From Dimargaris cristalligena (lineage: Eukaryota > Kickxellomycota > Dimargaritomycetes > Dimargaritales > Dimargaritaceae), in contig JANBQC010000191.1 in NCBI GenBank assembly GCA_027576995.1, positions 1 to 44,565 of the forward strand: DNA of 44,565 bases. The letters run 5' to 3'. The stretch's first letter is position 1; each line of letters opens with the position of its first letter. This document shows, piece after piece, positions 43,294 through 44,565 of the stretch. The translations under genes were made by a program, and so were the position numbers. Under the pieces are notes generated by a model, which was not told where the DNA came from, searched no databases, and saw only the letters and a program-made list of their open reading frames with translations.

Positions 43294-44411
43294 CCACCTG
43301 GATGTGTAGATTATTTTTTTTTACTTAAAAAAAATGTAGGGCAGTTGGTGGAGGGTGGTCTTTGTGATTGATTTGAAGTATCCCGCAAAAGCCGGGGACG
43401 TACTCTTATGACTATTCTCACCAATCCCTTTTAATCCCAAACTTATAAATACCCATTAATACCGCAACTCCCCATGTTGAAGGAAAATTTTTGCAATATA
43501 TTCCATTTTCCCGAATGGACAACACTAGGGGCTGTGTCGAGATTGGTCCCTGACGGCTTCTGTTGCTGCTTTAGTTCCCTTGGCTCCTTCAATGTTTAAC
43601 AATATTAATTCTTTAAATTTCCCGCCCGTGTTATTATAACCCATATTACATATCACCTTGGCCAGGTCTCATACCTCCCACTAAATTCTCTCATAATTAT
43701 ATTGGTAACCGCTTATTCAGTCCAATCCCCGTTGAGGGAGATAGTGCACAGGCAGGATGGCTTCACCGTAATGGCCAGCATGGCTTTATCAATACGCCGT
43801 GTATTCACTGTGACTATATGGGAATTGTTCAACAAGGCTGTATAACGAAAAATCCTTTTGATGAGGCAAATACTACTGGTTGGAATTAAATATCCCACCG
43901 ATTTTCCCATGCACATATCAGTTAAAATACACAACTAAGCTGAACGTCTCCCATATTATTATTGACTGGGCGGTCTGAATTTCTATATGTACTATAACGG
44001 ACTAGTAGGGTCAGTAAAGGGGGGAATGGGTACGTAGTATATACTGTTTATTGATAAGGGAATTGCTATAGAAAGAAAATTCCCTTGGTTAGGAGGCGAT
44101 GGGAGCAGTTAGTTTTAATAACAACCGATAGGTGCTAAAACTCCCACCCTGCTGGTAATTTCGATGGTTATGCTATTAGCTAAGTGGCCTGTTGCAGTGT
44201 GAAGCTATACATGGAGAACATGCTCCTCGAAAACGAACCCTAGTATTAAAAAAGTATAGTTAAGACTAAGTTTAATCTCCAATTGTTGGACTTTCCAGCC
44301 TTGGTCATTTTCTGTACCTGGACCTGTGTCCTTATGTTCATCGTTGACTTGGCTGGCCATGCTTGGGGACCCGTTGGCCTGTACGATGTGGAGGGCGGTT
44401 TTGTCTCCTAT
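43294..44411. other. Convergent intergenic region
   Basis: About 1.1 kb between the myotubularin stop and the stop of the minus-strand partial gene. The first 60 bases have T- and A-runs (TTATTTTTTTTTACTTAAAA) suited to a 3' end. The rest is AT-rich, with no convincing frame, RNA or repeat. Confidence 0.55.
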
Positions 44412-44565
44412 TTACCAATCCTTCTTTTCTCCATGACCGGTTAATTCAAGGCCTTTATCAACGACCTTATCCACGAGGTGCTCAATGGACAGGTGTTTGG
44501 TTAGTTCGCCGGCCAGTTCACCGGCCAGCTCGACAGCTTCTCCAGGCTGTCGTCGGTACAAAGCC
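44412..44565 (-). CDS. C-terminal end of an unrecognised protein
   Basis: A minus-strand frame is open at the right edge and ends in TAA at 44412-44414, giving the last 50 residues of a protein (VELAGELAGELTKHL, then VDKVVDKGLELTGHGEKKDW). It looks like an amphipathic helix with repeated ELAG. GC-rich third positions are like those of the other genes here. No family was recognised from so short a piece, and an intron just outside the window cannot be excluded. Confidence 0.45.
   Translation of the reverse strand, partial: ALYRRQPGEAVELAGELAGELTKHLSIEHLVDKVVDKGLELTGHGEKKDW

Overview
This window looks like nuclear DNA of an early-diverging, non-Dikarya fungus, possibly of the Zoopagomycota/Kickxellomycotina type. 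The genes have spliceosomal introns with GTRNGT-type donors. Fmp27-type BLTP2, Vfa1 and a yeast-like FYVE-less myotubularin point to a fungus. A RECQL1-type helicase, an NSRP1 splicing factor and a kinesin-4 are absent from budding yeast, which argues for a deep branch. The taxon is an inference; no rRNA or other marker is present.

Layout, left to right. (1) 1-859 (+): the 3' end of a gene resembling the C-terminus of the largest TFIIIC subunit (Tfc3/GTF3C1). (2) 2668-16476 (+): one intronless 4602-codon frame for a giant bridge-like lipid transfer protein (BLTP2/Fmp27/Hobbit/SABRE). (3) 19584-26851 (+): a two-exon kinesin-4 of about 2310 residues, after a 3.1-kb gene-poor gap. (4) 27573-28541 (-): a codon-biased, G/N/S/Y/Q-rich disordered protein with a short conserved CsbD-like C-terminal motif. 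(5) 29965-32662 (-): a RecQ1-type helicase whose winged-helix end is split over two downstream exons. (6) 33060-33602 (+): Vfa1, partner of Vps4, divergent from RecQ1. (7) 35166-36585 (+): an unrecognised secreted protein whose frame is broken by in-frame TAA codons. (8) 37227-38763 (+): five-exon NSE2/MMS21 SUMO ligase. (9) 38763-39155 (+): a possible tiny gene or alternative NSE2 3' exons. (10) 39337-40438 (+): NSRP1. (11) 41257-43293 (+): three-exon myotubularin phosphatase with PH-GRAM domain and active site. (12) 44412-44565 (-): the C-terminus of an unknown protein running off the edge.

Most genes are ordinary eukaryotic housekeeping functions: lipid transfer at membrane contacts, phosphoinositide turnover, ESCRT/Vps4, microtubule motor, Smc5/6 SUMO ligase, RecQ helicase, splicing and Pol III transcription. 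They are not an operon. BLTP2, Vfa1 and myotubularin all act on endomembranes, and RecQ1 and NSE2 both act in genome stability, but nothing in the sequence shows co-regulation.

Accepted introns are mostly 129-216 nt, longer than the 50-80 nt common in fungi. Several contain 34-39 nt intron-like units with good splice signals. Most genes follow a pyrimidine-rich leader. I found no tRNA, rRNA, CRISPR array or intact transposable element. The most unusual items are the interrupted secreted-protein gene, the prion-like CsbD-type protein, the size of BLTP2, and the cryptic splicing structure in NSE2 and RecQ1.
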